Shown here: positions 31,699 to 40,228 of the stretch, piece by piece | Numbering within the stretch: the first letter of the stretch is position 1 | Layout: the number at the start of each line of letters is the position of its first letter | Assembly (NCBI GenBank): GCA_947302355.1 | Contig: CAMYUU010000007.1 | Span: 1-46,218, forward strand | Length of the DNA: 46,218 nt | Source of the DNA: an uncultured Candidatus Saccharibacteria bacterium | GTDB taxonomy: Bacteria; Patescibacteriota; Saccharimonadia; Saccharimonadales; Saccharimonadaceae | Reading direction: 5' to 3' | Made by a program: the position numbers and the translations under genes | The notes under the pieces: model-generated | Database searches by the model: none | Seen by the model: the letters and a program-made list of their open reading frames with translations, nothing else | What the model was told of the DNA's origin: nothing

Positions 31699-32772
31699 CT
31701 ATCCCTCCTTCTTCTTATCACGTTTTGTCAATTTCTTGTAGACATTCAGTAGCTTTATCTTTGCCTTGTCATTTAATTCATACCAAAATCTTAACTTTAT
31801 AAACTTATCCGGATTCACAATTGCCAAATTGTTTATAATGAATGCCGCGTCTTTTTCTAATCCTTTGGCATCTAAATATCCAGCCTTCTTATACCTCGAA
31901 TAATCCTCTTTTACCACCTTGCCAAATTCTGAAGCGGCCTCCTTCGTCAATCTCCGCATATTCCAAATATATCCACTCATCCTCACAATCGCAAGCGTCG
32001 TCCCATACTCACCCATTAGTCTTCGTTCTTTCAAATATTTTTCTACCTCATCATATTCATCTTTTACTGCATATATCTTCCCTGCGGACTTCACGGATGA
32101 ATTTGGATTATCCTGCCGATAATACAAAAACGCCTCGTTCATAAAAAATACCTTCTTGGCCATAGCAAATACTTTAAAGTTAAACCCAGCATCTTGATAT
32201 GATGCCCCAGCCGAGGGTAAAAACCTTATTTTATTATTATTCAGAAAACTACGCCGATATATTGCACTCCAAATACTCGGCTGTTGATAAAAAATATGTC
32301 TATGCTCTCTAGGGTCAATTACTTTTCCAACTTCACTTTCCAAAAACAGTTTACTAACCCCAACACTTCCACCTTTTTCTGTCATGTATTTATGAAAATT
32401 CGCCTTTACGACATCAACATCATTTGCCTTCGCGTTCTTATACATCTTTTCAAATGCATCCTGCGCTACGAAATCATCCGATTCTACAATTCCGACATAT
32501 TCACCAGTAGCTTTATCTAGCCCCATATTCATGCTCTTGCCATATCCAGAATTCTTCTTATCGATTATAACTATTCGCTTATCTTTTTTTGCAAAACTCT
32601 TTATAATCTTCAATGAGTCATCCGTCGAGCCATCGTTTATACAAATTATCTCGATTTCTTTTAAAGTTTGCTCCACTAAACTACTTAAGCATTCACTCAA
32701 AAACTTCTCTACATTATATATCGGTACCAAAACCGACACTTTTGGCTTTGATGTTTTAGAATGTTTTACCAC
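31699..32772 (-). CDS. Family 2 glycosyltransferase
   Basis: A 357-residue GT-A transferase: VSVLVPIYNVEKFL, CINDGSTDDS, SGYGKSMNMGLDKATGEYVGIVESDD. The acidic motif reads E97-S-D99-D100 in place of DSDD. The C-terminal part resembles capsule transferases that have YRRSFL and YYRQDNP segments. Second gene in the galactofuranose operon: it overlaps the end of the upstream gene by 17 bases and is one base from glf. Confidence 0.88.
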   Translation of the reverse strand: MVKHSKTSKPKVSVLVPIYNVEKFLSECLSSLVEQTLKEIEIICINDGSTDDSLKIIKSFAKKDKRIVIIDKKNSGYGKSMNMGLDKATGEYVGIVESDDFVAQDAFEKMYKNAKANDVDVVKANFHKYMTEKGGSVGVSKLFLESEVGKVIDPREHRHIFYQQPSIWSAIYRRSFLNNNKIRFLPSAGASYQDAGFNFKVFAMAKKVFFMNEAFLYYRQDNPNSSVKSAGKIYAVKDEYDEVEKYLKERRLMGEYGTTLAIVRMSGYIWNMRRLTKEAASEFGKVVKEDYSRYKKAGYLDAKGLEKDAAFIINNLAIVNPDKFIKLRFWYELNDKAKIKLLNVYKKLTKRDKKKEG

Positions 32773-34636
32773 GCAATCTCCTTAGTGTTCGCCACCTTTT
32801 TGATCCATAAGGGATAACTGCAAAATAAGCCTTTACCGCTTTATCCTTCATCTTTCCCTTAATTCCACTTCGCATCCGCCCGCTATTTATCTTCTCCATC
32901 TTCAACCAAAACTTCGTAATATGCTGCAGAAGTTCTTCATAGTAAACCGTCTTCCTCGCATATTTCCAGAATTCCTGCGCGTAATCTTCAGTCGGGTCAT
33001 ACCATGGCTTTTTGAAGCCAGCATAGTGAATAATCATTGGATTAGCATGAGCTATCGCATATTCTTTCTGAACTTTATCTGGCGCATAACTAATAACATC
33101 CCTAACTCTACTATGATTATGGTCGACAATCATCCCCCACTTCATATCAATATATTTCACTTCACCCTCGCATTCCAAATTCAATACATCCTGATCATTA
33201 TACAAGTGTGGTATCGAAGCAAGATCCAGCCACTCCGCCAAAGAATGCTTTTTGCGCATTCTATCTTCATTGAATAACAAGACGCCAGCCTGGAAATAAT
33301 TATATGGATCTTTCATCTTAAAATCAGTTTTAACATATTCCATCGTTTCTCGATTGGCGCCATTTATTTGGCCCAGAAAATCAGGATCACGAGTCGCAGC
33401 CAAAATATAATCGCTAATATCGGTTTCATATAACTCTGCGATGTCACCATTTATCACTAAATCGCTGTCTAGATATAATACCTTCTCATAATCTGGCAAC
33501 ACCTCTTGAATCAAGAATCTGTAATATGTCTCTTCACTAATATGTGCATTTGCCTTTAGTTTGTATCCAGACAGTAAGCATGCCGCGTCGAAAAATCTAA
33601 GCGACAAGTTGCTATATGGCTCACACATCCCCTGCAAAATTCGTTTATTATCGTCATTTACGTCAGTCTGAATCAAGACTACATCATAGTTATATTTCTT
33701 ATTCAAATGCTCTATTAGTGACTGCAAGCAAGTCGCAAAAATTGCCATATAATTATTACCAGCTGCAAAAACTATCGGAATTGTCTTCTTTTTATCACTA
33801 AAAGCTGGAGCTAGTATTTCTTGTGGTTTCGTTTTCTCAAAATAGACGGTCTGTAGTTCAAACACCTTCAAGTCAGGGTTGTCTTGTTCAAGTTTCAGGA
33901 GAAAAATATTAAATAACCTTTCCGCTAAATGACCAGGTGTCCTCAAAGCCTCCGTGTCATATCGATCCATATCGGCTTGCTTGCAAAACTCTTCCAAAAC
34001 TCCAAACACAAACTCTGAATATTTAAAGAATATATCCTTCTTTAAGATATACATATTACAAAAACACATCGTATGTCCTCTTGCAAAATCATGCGCAATC
34101 TTGCTATACTCTGGATATTTTTTATCAATAATGTCAAGCATCAAATCGAAATCTTCGACGTGCAGATGTGGCGCTTTTTCATAATGTTCCCGAACAGTAC
34201 TCCATGGTTCCGCCATTCTTCTTAAATCTTTTCGTTCTGGTATTATCACATCGTATTTTTGCACCATAGACTTAATCGTATCTTGATCGAGACTATATTT
34301 TTCCGCCATAGCATCACTCGGATAAGACTCTATCACATTACCATATTCATCTTCTATAAATCTCTTTTTATTAAAATTGAGATACCGTCTATAATGGAAA
34401 AACCCATAATAATCCAAATCGACATTTTTCCATGCATAATACTGTGCAGTCATCTCACAATACATAGAATTTAATTCCGAAATATTGTCCCCTTCGTTGT
34501 CCCGAATCACCCCTTTCATTTTCGTTTTGGCATTTGAAGCACCCAACTGAATAGGAACAAGATAATCATTCAAAATAAGCTTTGCAGGCTTATGACATGA
34601 AATAAAGATTTTTAATCTCAACTCACTCTCACTCAT
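32756..34636 (-). CDS. Two-domain transferase: DUF4422 + family 8 glycosyltransferase
   Basis: A 626-residue fusion. N-terminal DUF4422-type domain (about 8-265) with ISCHKPAK, the YCEMTAQYYAWKN helix and YYGFFHYRRYL, a set seen in putative glycosyltransferases of capsule loci. Then a GT8 (LgtC-like) domain (about 275-600) with FAAGNNYMAIF, the metal motif D390-S-D392 (YLDSDLVI), NDQDVLN and IIHYAGFKKPW. First gene of the five-gene minus-strand operon to 28588. Two active sites in one chain suggest two consecutive sugar additions. A TGATATAAT box ends 7 bases before the ATG. Confidence 0.88.
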   Translation of the reverse strand: MSESELRLKIFISCHKPAKLILNDYLVPIQLGASNAKTKMKGVIRDNEGDNISELNSMYCEMTAQYYAWKNVDLDYYGFFHYRRYLNFNKKRFIEDEYGNVIESYPSDAMAEKYSLDQDTIKSMVQKYDVIIPERKDLRRMAEPWSTVREHYEKAPHLHVEDFDLMLDIIDKKYPEYSKIAHDFARGHTMCFCNMYILKKDIFFKYSEFVFGVLEEFCKQADMDRYDTEALRTPGHLAERLFNIFLLKLEQDNPDLKVFELQTVYFEKTKPQEILAPAFSDKKKTIPIVFAAGNNYMAIFATCLQSLIEHLNKKYNYDVVLIQTDVNDDNKRILQGMCEPYSNLSLRFFDAACLLSGYKLKANAHISEETYYRFLIQEVLPDYEKVLYLDSDLVINGDIAELYETDISDYILAATRDPDFLGQINGANRETMEYVKTDFKMKDPYNYFQAGVLLFNEDRMRKKHSLAEWLDLASIPHLYNDQDVLNLECEGEVKYIDMKWGMIVDHNHSRVRDVISYAPDKVQKEYAIAHANPMIIHYAGFKKPWYDPTEDYAQEFWKYARKTVYYEELLQHITKFWLKMEKINSGRMRSGIKGKMKDKAVKAYFAVIPYGSKRWRTLRRLRGKTF

Positions 34637-34643
34637 ACCTCTT

Positions 34644-34652
34644 ATTATATCA
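34644..34652 (-). promoter_or_regulatory. Leaderless promoter of the galactofuranose operon
   Basis: TGA-TATAAT on the minus strand (TATAAT 34644-34649), 7 bases before the ATG at 34636. No recognisable -35. Confidence 0.6.
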
Positions 34653-34733
34653 CACGTTTAACTCTTTATATGGCACCTAAATTCACAACATCTTACAATT
34701 ATTATTTTTTTATAAACCAATCCAATAGAAGTG

Positions 34734-34742
34734 TGATACAAT
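34734..34742 (+). promoter_or_regulatory. Promoter of the first sulfatase-fold gene
   Basis: GTGTGATACAAT: extended -10 TGA-TACAAT (TACAAT 34737-34742), 9 bases before the ATG at 34752. Nearly the same sequence recurs before the paralog at 36484. Confidence 0.55.
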
Positions 34743-34751
34743 GAAATATAC

Positions 34752-36404
34752 ATGAAGGGAGTTATCAGAATAAAAGAGCTATTCTACGCATGCATACTAT
34801 CATGCGCCATCAGCTTTATGGTTTTTCTATACGAACCAATCACGCTTTATGCAAACAACGTAAACGATTTTTGGTTTGATTTCTACGTACTCATATCTCC
34901 ATCACTATTATTCTTTGCACTATCCACCGTAGCACTCTTTATCATTTTTACTATAGCTTTTTTCTTATCAAAAAAGACACGTTTAAAAAACATTTATTAT
35001 TGGACTCTTCTCTTGGCAACATTCTGTTTTCTCTGCGCATATATTCATAGTAATTTTCTCGCCGAATTTTTACCTTCACTAGACGGCACCAACCCAGACT
35101 GGAGCAGCAAAACTGCAAACATAGTCTCAATAGCAATCTGTATTATAATCGCCATCACATTGATAATCTTAGTGAAAAAAACAGGTTACCAAAAATCCCT
35201 CAAGTACACATCTATCCTCAATCTAGCCATAGTCTTCATCTTATTCTTATCTCTAGCTTCTACCGCTATCACCACCGATGTCTTTAAGCCAAAAGAGTTT
35301 ATCGCTACTTCTACCACCAAAAATATCAATCTCGTTTCCAACAATAATAATTTCGTTATATTAATGCTTGATGCTATCGATTCGGTGCAATTCAATAAAG
35401 TTGTTTCGGCTAATAAATCCTACCAACAAACGCTTAAAGATTTTTCTTATTATCCTGATACCGTATCTGCGTATTCTTTCACTAGAGACTCAATCCCATT
35501 CATCTTTTCGAGTACTTGGAACGAAAACCAAACATCATTCGCTGAATACTCCACCAACGCCTATAATAATTCTGAATTTTTCAAAAAATTATCAGAAAAA
35601 CAATACAATAAGAATTTTTACGAATACCAACTAACTTGGAACGACCAAAAGGCCACAGAATTCAGTAATATAGAAAGCCCATCAAGCGGAGCCATCAAGA
35701 AAAAGGCACTGCTAAAGCAAGAGATTAAATATATCCTTTACAAAACACTGCCATTCCCGCTCAAGCGTCTTTCCAAAATTGAAACCTTAGATTTCTCAGT
35801 GACGCAACCAGCCAATGACATCTTCCAATGGGATAATCTAGTCTTTTATAATGACTATCTCAAAAGACCAGTAGAAAAAACCGACCAAAACTACTTTGGA
35901 TTCGTTCATATCGAAGGCGGCCATACTCCATTTGATATTACCGAAAATTTCGAATCTATCCCAGATAGTAACGGCACCTACGGTCAAAAACTTGAAGCAA
36001 GTATGAAAATCATCGAAGCATATCTAAACAGATTAAAAGAAAACAACGCATACGATAACTCTACTATTATCATTATGGCCGATCACGGATTCTGGTACGA
36101 AACAAACAGTCGCGCCAACCCAATTCTTTACATAAAAGGAGCTAATGAAAAACACGACAAGATGACAGTATCAAACAAACAAATATCCTTCGAAGATCTT
36201 AGTGCTGCATTCATAGAATTACTTGATAATAAAAAGAGCGATGAGATATTCAAAGATATTCCAACTTCAGGCCGCACCAGACGACATATCTATAATGAAT
36301 TCGGATCAGAAGAAGTTCTAGTCGAATACAATCAAACAGGCAATGCCTGGGAAGGCAGTAAATTACAACCAACCGGAAATGTATATAGACTACCGTCCTC
36401 CTGA
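34752..36404 (+). CDS. Membrane sulfatase / phosphoglycerol-transferase-like protein, copy 1
   Basis: A 550-residue protein with about five N-terminal transmembrane helices (to about residue 180) and an extracytoplasmic alkaline-phosphatase-superfamily domain (about 195-530). Visible motifs: NFVILMLDAIDSVQF (first metal site), YYPDTVSAYSFTRDSIPFIFS with the likely Thr nucleophile, HIEGGHTPF, and IIMADHGFW (second metal site). This is the layout of LtaS, MdoB and EptA, which transfer phosphoglycerol or phosphoethanolamine outside the membrane. Sequence is far from any of them, so donor and acceptor are unknown. Tandem paralog of the next gene. Confidence 0.8.
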   Translation: MKGVIRIKELFYACILSCAISFMVFLYEPITLYANNVNDFWFDFYVLISPSLLFFALSTVALFIIFTIAFFLSKKTRLKNIYYWTLLLATFCFLCAYIHSNFLAEFLPSLDGTNPDWSSKTANIVSIAICIIIAITLIILVKKTGYQKSLKYTSILNLAIVFILFLSLASTAITTDVFKPKEFIATSTTKNINLVSNNNNFVILMLDAIDSVQFNKVVSANKSYQQTLKDFSYYPDTVSAYSFTRDSIPFIFSSTWNENQTSFAEYSTNAYNNSEFFKKLSEKQYNKNFYEYQLTWNDQKATEFSNIESPSSGAIKKKALLKQEIKYILYKTLPFPLKRLSKIETLDFSVTQPANDIFQWDNLVFYNDYLKRPVEKTDQNYFGFVHIEGGHTPFDITENFESIPDSNGTYGQKLEASMKIIEAYLNRLKENNAYDNSTIIIMADHGFWYETNSRANPILYIKGANEKHDKMTVSNKQISFEDLSAAFIELLDNKKSDEIFKDIPTSGRTRRHIYNEFGSEEVLVEYNQTGNAWEGSKLQPTGNVYRLPSS

Positions 36405-36465
36405 TTGCATTACTCCAGTAGTAATCAAATTAATCGTATTATCGACCACAAATCTATCAAAAATG

Positions 36466-36474
36466 TGATACAAT
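36466..36474 (+). promoter_or_regulatory. Promoter of the second sulfatase-fold gene and its operon
   Basis: TGTGATACAAT: extended -10 TGA-TACAAT (TACAAT 36469-36474), 9 bases before the ATG at 36484. Duplicate of the signal before copy 1. Probably drives 36484-42061. Confidence 0.55.
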
Positions 36475-36483
36475 TTAACTAAT

Positions 36484-38124
36484 ATGAAGGGAGTTATAAG
36501 AATAAAAGAGCTTTTTTGCGCGTGTATATTATCATGCGCTATTAGCTTTATGGTTTTTCTATATGAACCAATCATATTATACGCAAACAATTTAAATGAT
36601 TTCTGGTTTGATTTTTACACGATTTTCCCTTCCCTCCTTCAATTCTTTTTTATCAGCTTCCTTTTTATATCTATTATTAATTTGTCCGTTTTTGGATTGT
36701 CTAAAATAATTAAGAAACCAAGCTTATTTAATATTTATTATATTGCACTTATTGTTGTTTTTCTTATAGCTTACATTCATGGTAATTTCTTTTCAGGCTC
36801 TCTACCCACTCTAACTGGTGATCCGATAATCTGGAGTGATTATACCGTCGAATATATCATTTCTATAATCATCTGTCTCGTTATTATCGTCACTACTATT
36901 ATTCTTGCAATCAAGTTTAAGCCAGTTCGTATTATTAAATACACTACATATCTTACGGTGGCTATCTTCGCTATGTTGGTAATTTCATTCTTAAGCACTA
37001 TTTTTACAACTGATGCCCTTAAAGAAAAATCAATTATAACCTACGCCACCAATGACAATATTAATACTTATTCCAATGATCGTAATTTCCTCATCCTCCT
37101 TCTCGACGCCGTCGATTCAGAACGTTTTTACAAAGCTGTTAATGAAATGCCGCTATACCAAGATACCTTTGCAGATTTTACCTATTATCCAGATACCGTC
37201 GGCGCCTACAATCTAACCCGTGATTCTATTCCCTTTATTTTCTCTGGTAAGTGGGATCGTAACGAAACAGATTTCATTACCTATTCCACCGACGCATTCG
37301 ATAATTCTCCTATTTTCGACAAATTACAATCCGATGGATATAATATGAATCTCTACGACGAAGACTTCACATGGCAAAGCCGCAAAGCACTAAATTTTAC
37401 CAATATTGATAGTCAAGCCAAGAATATTAATCAAACTGCCTTCCTAAAACAAGAAATCAAATATGTTCTCTTTAAATACTTACCGTACCCTCTTAAAAGT
37501 TTTTCAAAGCCCGACTCTATAGATTTCGCCAACACCCAATCCTCCGACGAAAAAGAGTCTTTCGCATGGGAAGATCTCACATATTATAATAACATGTTGG
37601 AAAATCCAATCGAACTTACCAATCAAAAAGTCTTTCAATACATTCATTTAGAAGGCGCTCACGTCCCTTATAATTTAGATGAGGATTTTAACTCCATCGA
37701 TCCAGAATCCGGCACATACGAACAAAAATGCATTGTCACTCTAAAAATCATCAATACCTACATTAATCGATTAAAAGAAGCAAATGTATATGATAATTCT
37801 TCCATTATCATTATGGCAGACCACGGAGTTAATCATACCGCCAACCCAAACCCCATCCTCTACATCAAAGGAGTTAACGAACATCACGCTTATCAGGCCT
37901 CAGACAAAGCCATCTGGTATCCAGATTTGCTAGAAGCCTATAACGAGCTATTAAATAATAAATCATCTTCCGAGGTGTTTTCCAACGTTTCAGACGAGCA
38001 CCGCGATCGCATTATCATCCAAATACCATTCGGGCATGAAGAACATATGATAGAATGGGTTCAAACCGGCAAAGCTTGGGATCAAAAAACATTAAGTAAA
38101 ACAGGAAAGGAATTTGATTTATGA
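36484..38124 (+). CDS. Membrane sulfatase / phosphoglycerol-transferase-like protein, copy 2
   Basis: A 546-residue paralog of the previous gene with the same architecture: about five transmembrane helices, then the sulfatase-fold domain with FLILLLDAVDSERF, YYPDTVGAYNLTRDSIPFIFSG, HLEGAHVPY and IIMADHGVNH. The first 45 residues are nearly the same in both copies even at the DNA level, while the periplasm-side domains have diverged clearly, so the copies probably act on different substrates or steps. The stop overlaps the start of the YidC fusion (ATGA), with an AGGAAAGG site, so the two are coupled. Confidence 0.8.
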   Translation: MKGVIRIKELFCACILSCAISFMVFLYEPIILYANNLNDFWFDFYTIFPSLLQFFFISFLFISIINLSVFGLSKIIKKPSLFNIYYIALIVVFLIAYIHGNFFSGSLPTLTGDPIIWSDYTVEYIISIIICLVIIVTTIILAIKFKPVRIIKYTTYLTVAIFAMLVISFLSTIFTTDALKEKSIITYATNDNINTYSNDRNFLILLLDAVDSERFYKAVNEMPLYQDTFADFTYYPDTVGAYNLTRDSIPFIFSGKWDRNETDFITYSTDAFDNSPIFDKLQSDGYNMNLYDEDFTWQSRKALNFTNIDSQAKNINQTAFLKQEIKYVLFKYLPYPLKSFSKPDSIDFANTQSSDEKESFAWEDLTYYNNMLENPIELTNQKVFQYIHLEGAHVPYNLDEDFNSIDPESGTYEQKCIVTLKIINTYINRLKEANVYDNSSIIIMADHGVNHTANPNPILYIKGVNEHHAYQASDKAIWYPDLLEAYNELLNNKSSSEVFSNVSDEHRDRIIIQIPFGHEEHMIEWVQTGKAWDQKTLSKTGKEFDL

Positions 38125-40019
38125 TTTTTATAGATTTTCTCGGCTGGATTATGAAACTTTGTTACGACATTGTTGGAAACTACGGCGTTGCCATTATTCT
38201 ATTTACATTCGTAAGTAAAATCATCCTCCTTCCTATTTCAATTTGGGTTCAAAAGAACTCTATCAAGATGGTTAAAATGCAGCCCGAAATTAACTCTCTT
38301 AAAGTTAAATACTTTGGCGACAAAGACACTATCGCTGAAGAAGAATCAAAAATATATAAAAAATACAAATATAATCCCCTAGCATCACTCGTACCATTAG
38401 TTGCACAAATTATACTTCTTTTAGGCGTAGTAGAAATCGTCAAAAATCCCACACTTTATATCGGGGTCGAAAATCTAGATTATAATTTTCTCGGTTTCGA
38501 TTTACGCTGGATTGCTTCCGAAAACGGCGGCATGGCTATTTGGATACCAATCATCGCTGGTCTCTCTGCCCTTGCGCTCTGCATTAGCCAGAACATCATG
38601 AATGTCCTTCAAGCTGAACAGTCCAAATGGAATAAATACGGTATGCTCGTTTTATCTGTTGGTTTATCGGTCTACTTGGGTACATTCGTTACTGCAGGAG
38701 TTGCCCTTTATTGGACCGCAAGTAACCTCATGGCAATCCTTCAACAATGGCTTCTTAATATCGCGATTAACCCCAAAAAGCACGTTAATTACAAAGCACT
38801 AAATAAATCTCGCCAAGAGCTAAAAGAACTTCAAGATATCGCTAAATCTCATAAACGCACCAAGGAACAAATCAGAAAGGAGAAAGACGATTATAAAAAA
38901 TTCTTCTCTATCGCTAACAAAAAGCTCGTCTTCTATTCCGAAAGCAATGGTTTCTATAAATATTACAAAGGTATAATAGAATACATCCTCAACAATACTA
39001 ATCTTACAATCCACTATATTACTAGCGATTACAATGATCAAATCTTTGAGCTCGCCAAAACCGAAAAACACATCAAACCATATTATATCGAAGAGAAAAA
39101 ACTTATTACCCTAATGATGAAAATGGATGCCGATGTCGTTGTAATGACTATGCCAGATATTAATAATTATCACATCAAACGCAGTTATATCCGAAAAGAT
39201 ATCGAATATATTTATGTGCCTCACGGAATTGATAGTCTAAATCTCACCATGCGTAAAGGGTCAATGGATAATTATGATTCCATTCTTGTAACCGGTAAAC
39301 ATCAACGCGAGGAATGCGAAAAGACCAATGAGGTCTACAATTTGAAAAATCGCAAAATTATAGACTGGGGTTACTCACTACTAGACGACATGATCTCAGA
39401 ATATAAGAAAACCAAGAAAAAATCCAGCAAAGAGAAAACTGTCATGATTGCTCCATCGTGGCAAAAAGATAATATTATCGACTTGTGTTTGGATAAAATA
39501 TTAAAATCCGTCAAAGGTAAAAAATATAAAGTCATTGTAAGACCGCACCCTCAACAAGTTCGCCATATGAAAGATCTATTTGAAAAGATGAAAGAGAAAT
39601 ACAATAATACCAATATCGTCATTCAGACAGATTTTTCCAATACGGATTCAGTGTTTAATGCAGACTTATTAATTACGGATTGGTCTAGTATTGGATACGA
39701 ATATGCCTTCACCACCAAAAAGCCAGTTATATCTATAGATACGCCCATGAAAGTCATGAACCCTGAATACGAAAAAATCAAGGTTGAACCATTCAATATC
39801 TGGGCGCGAGAACAAATCGGCGAAGTCATCAAGGTCAAGGACGCTAAGAATATTGACTCTATTATTAAAAAAATACTCAAAGATCCCACAAAATATCAGA
39901 AAAAAATATCCGCCCTTAGGAAGAATTCGGTATATAATATAGGGAATAGTGCGGAAATAGGCGCTGAATATATTATCAAATGCGTGCAAGCTAAAGTAAA
40001 AGAAAGGAAGAAAAAATGA
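38121..40019 (+). CDS. Fusion of a YidC/Oxa1-type membrane domain with a TagB/TagF-type CDP-alcohol phosphotransferase
   Basis: A 632-residue two-domain protein. Residues 1-212 are a YidC/Oxa1 domain: NYGVAIILFTFVSKIILLPIS, KMVKMQPEINSLKVKYFGD, the YKKYKYNPLASLVPLVAQI signature and a last helix ALYWTASNLMAILQQWLL; about five transmembrane segments. The groove Arg of insertases is K33. A charged helical linker (about 215-260) leads to a CDP-glycerol glycerophosphotransferase domain with VPHG (H368), IAPSWQ, RPHP (H476) and ITDWSS (D520). Those enzymes build teichoic acid chains from CDP-glycerol or CDP-ribitol. YidC normally inserts proteins; here it may anchor or help pass the polymer. Overlaps both neighbours by 4 bases. 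Confidence 0.88.
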   Translation: MIFIDFLGWIMKLCYDIVGNYGVAIILFTFVSKIILLPISIWVQKNSIKMVKMQPEINSLKVKYFGDKDTIAEEESKIYKKYKYNPLASLVPLVAQIILLLGVVEIVKNPTLYIGVENLDYNFLGFDLRWIASENGGMAIWIPIIAGLSALALCISQNIMNVLQAEQSKWNKYGMLVLSVGLSVYLGTFVTAGVALYWTASNLMAILQQWLLNIAINPKKHVNYKALNKSRQELKELQDIAKSHKRTKEQIRKEKDDYKKFFSIANKKLVFYSESNGFYKYYKGIIEYILNNTNLTIHYITSDYNDQIFELAKTEKHIKPYYIEEKKLITLMMKMDADVVVMTMPDINNYHIKRSYIRKDIEYIYVPHGIDSLNLTMRKGSMDNYDSILVTGKHQREECEKTNEVYNLKNRKIIDWGYSLLDDMISEYKKTKKKSSKEKTVMIAPSWQKDNIIDLCLDKILKSVKGKKYKVIVRPHPQQVRHMKDLFEKMKEKYNNTNIVIQTDFSNTDSVFNADLLITDWSSIGYEYAFTTKKPVISIDTPMKVMNPEYEKIKVEPFNIWAREQIGEVIKVKDAKNIDSIIKKILKDPTKYQKKISALRKNSVYNIGNSAEIGAEYIIKCVQAKVKERKKK

Positions 40020-40222
40020 ATATAATATCAACTTTTGGCTATATCGATCCATCAGTTATGACCTATGCCATTCAAGCTGGGGCCGGCATCATTATCGCAG
40101 TTGGCGCGTTCGTTGGTCTCTACTTTAGAAAGGCAAAGAAGAAAGTCAACAAAAAACTTGGCGTCGACGAAAACAAGAAAAAGGAAGTCGAATCCGACGA
40201 TATCGAAATTAAGAAAAGGTAA
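40016..40222 (+). CDS. Small membrane protein of the phospho-polymer module
   Basis: 68 residues: a short start GYIDPSVMTYAIQA, one transmembrane helix (about 17-37), then a strongly basic and finally mixed-charge tail predicted in the cytoplasm. Family unknown to me. Translationally coupled: its ATG overlaps the stop of the YidC fusion, and the next gene follows 6 bases later. The position suggests a subunit or scaffold of the membrane complex formed by its neighbours. Confidence 0.7.
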   Translation: MNIISTFGYIDPSVMTYAIQAGAGIIIAVGAFVGLYFRKAKKKVNKKLGVDENKKKEVESDDIEIKKR

Positions 40223-40228
40223 ATTACT

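Noticed and set aside
31698-31721. Upstream start for glf adding MIRRRRDR
   Set aside because: It lies inside the upstream gene's end and precedes the GGAGG ribosome site that serves the ATG at 31697.
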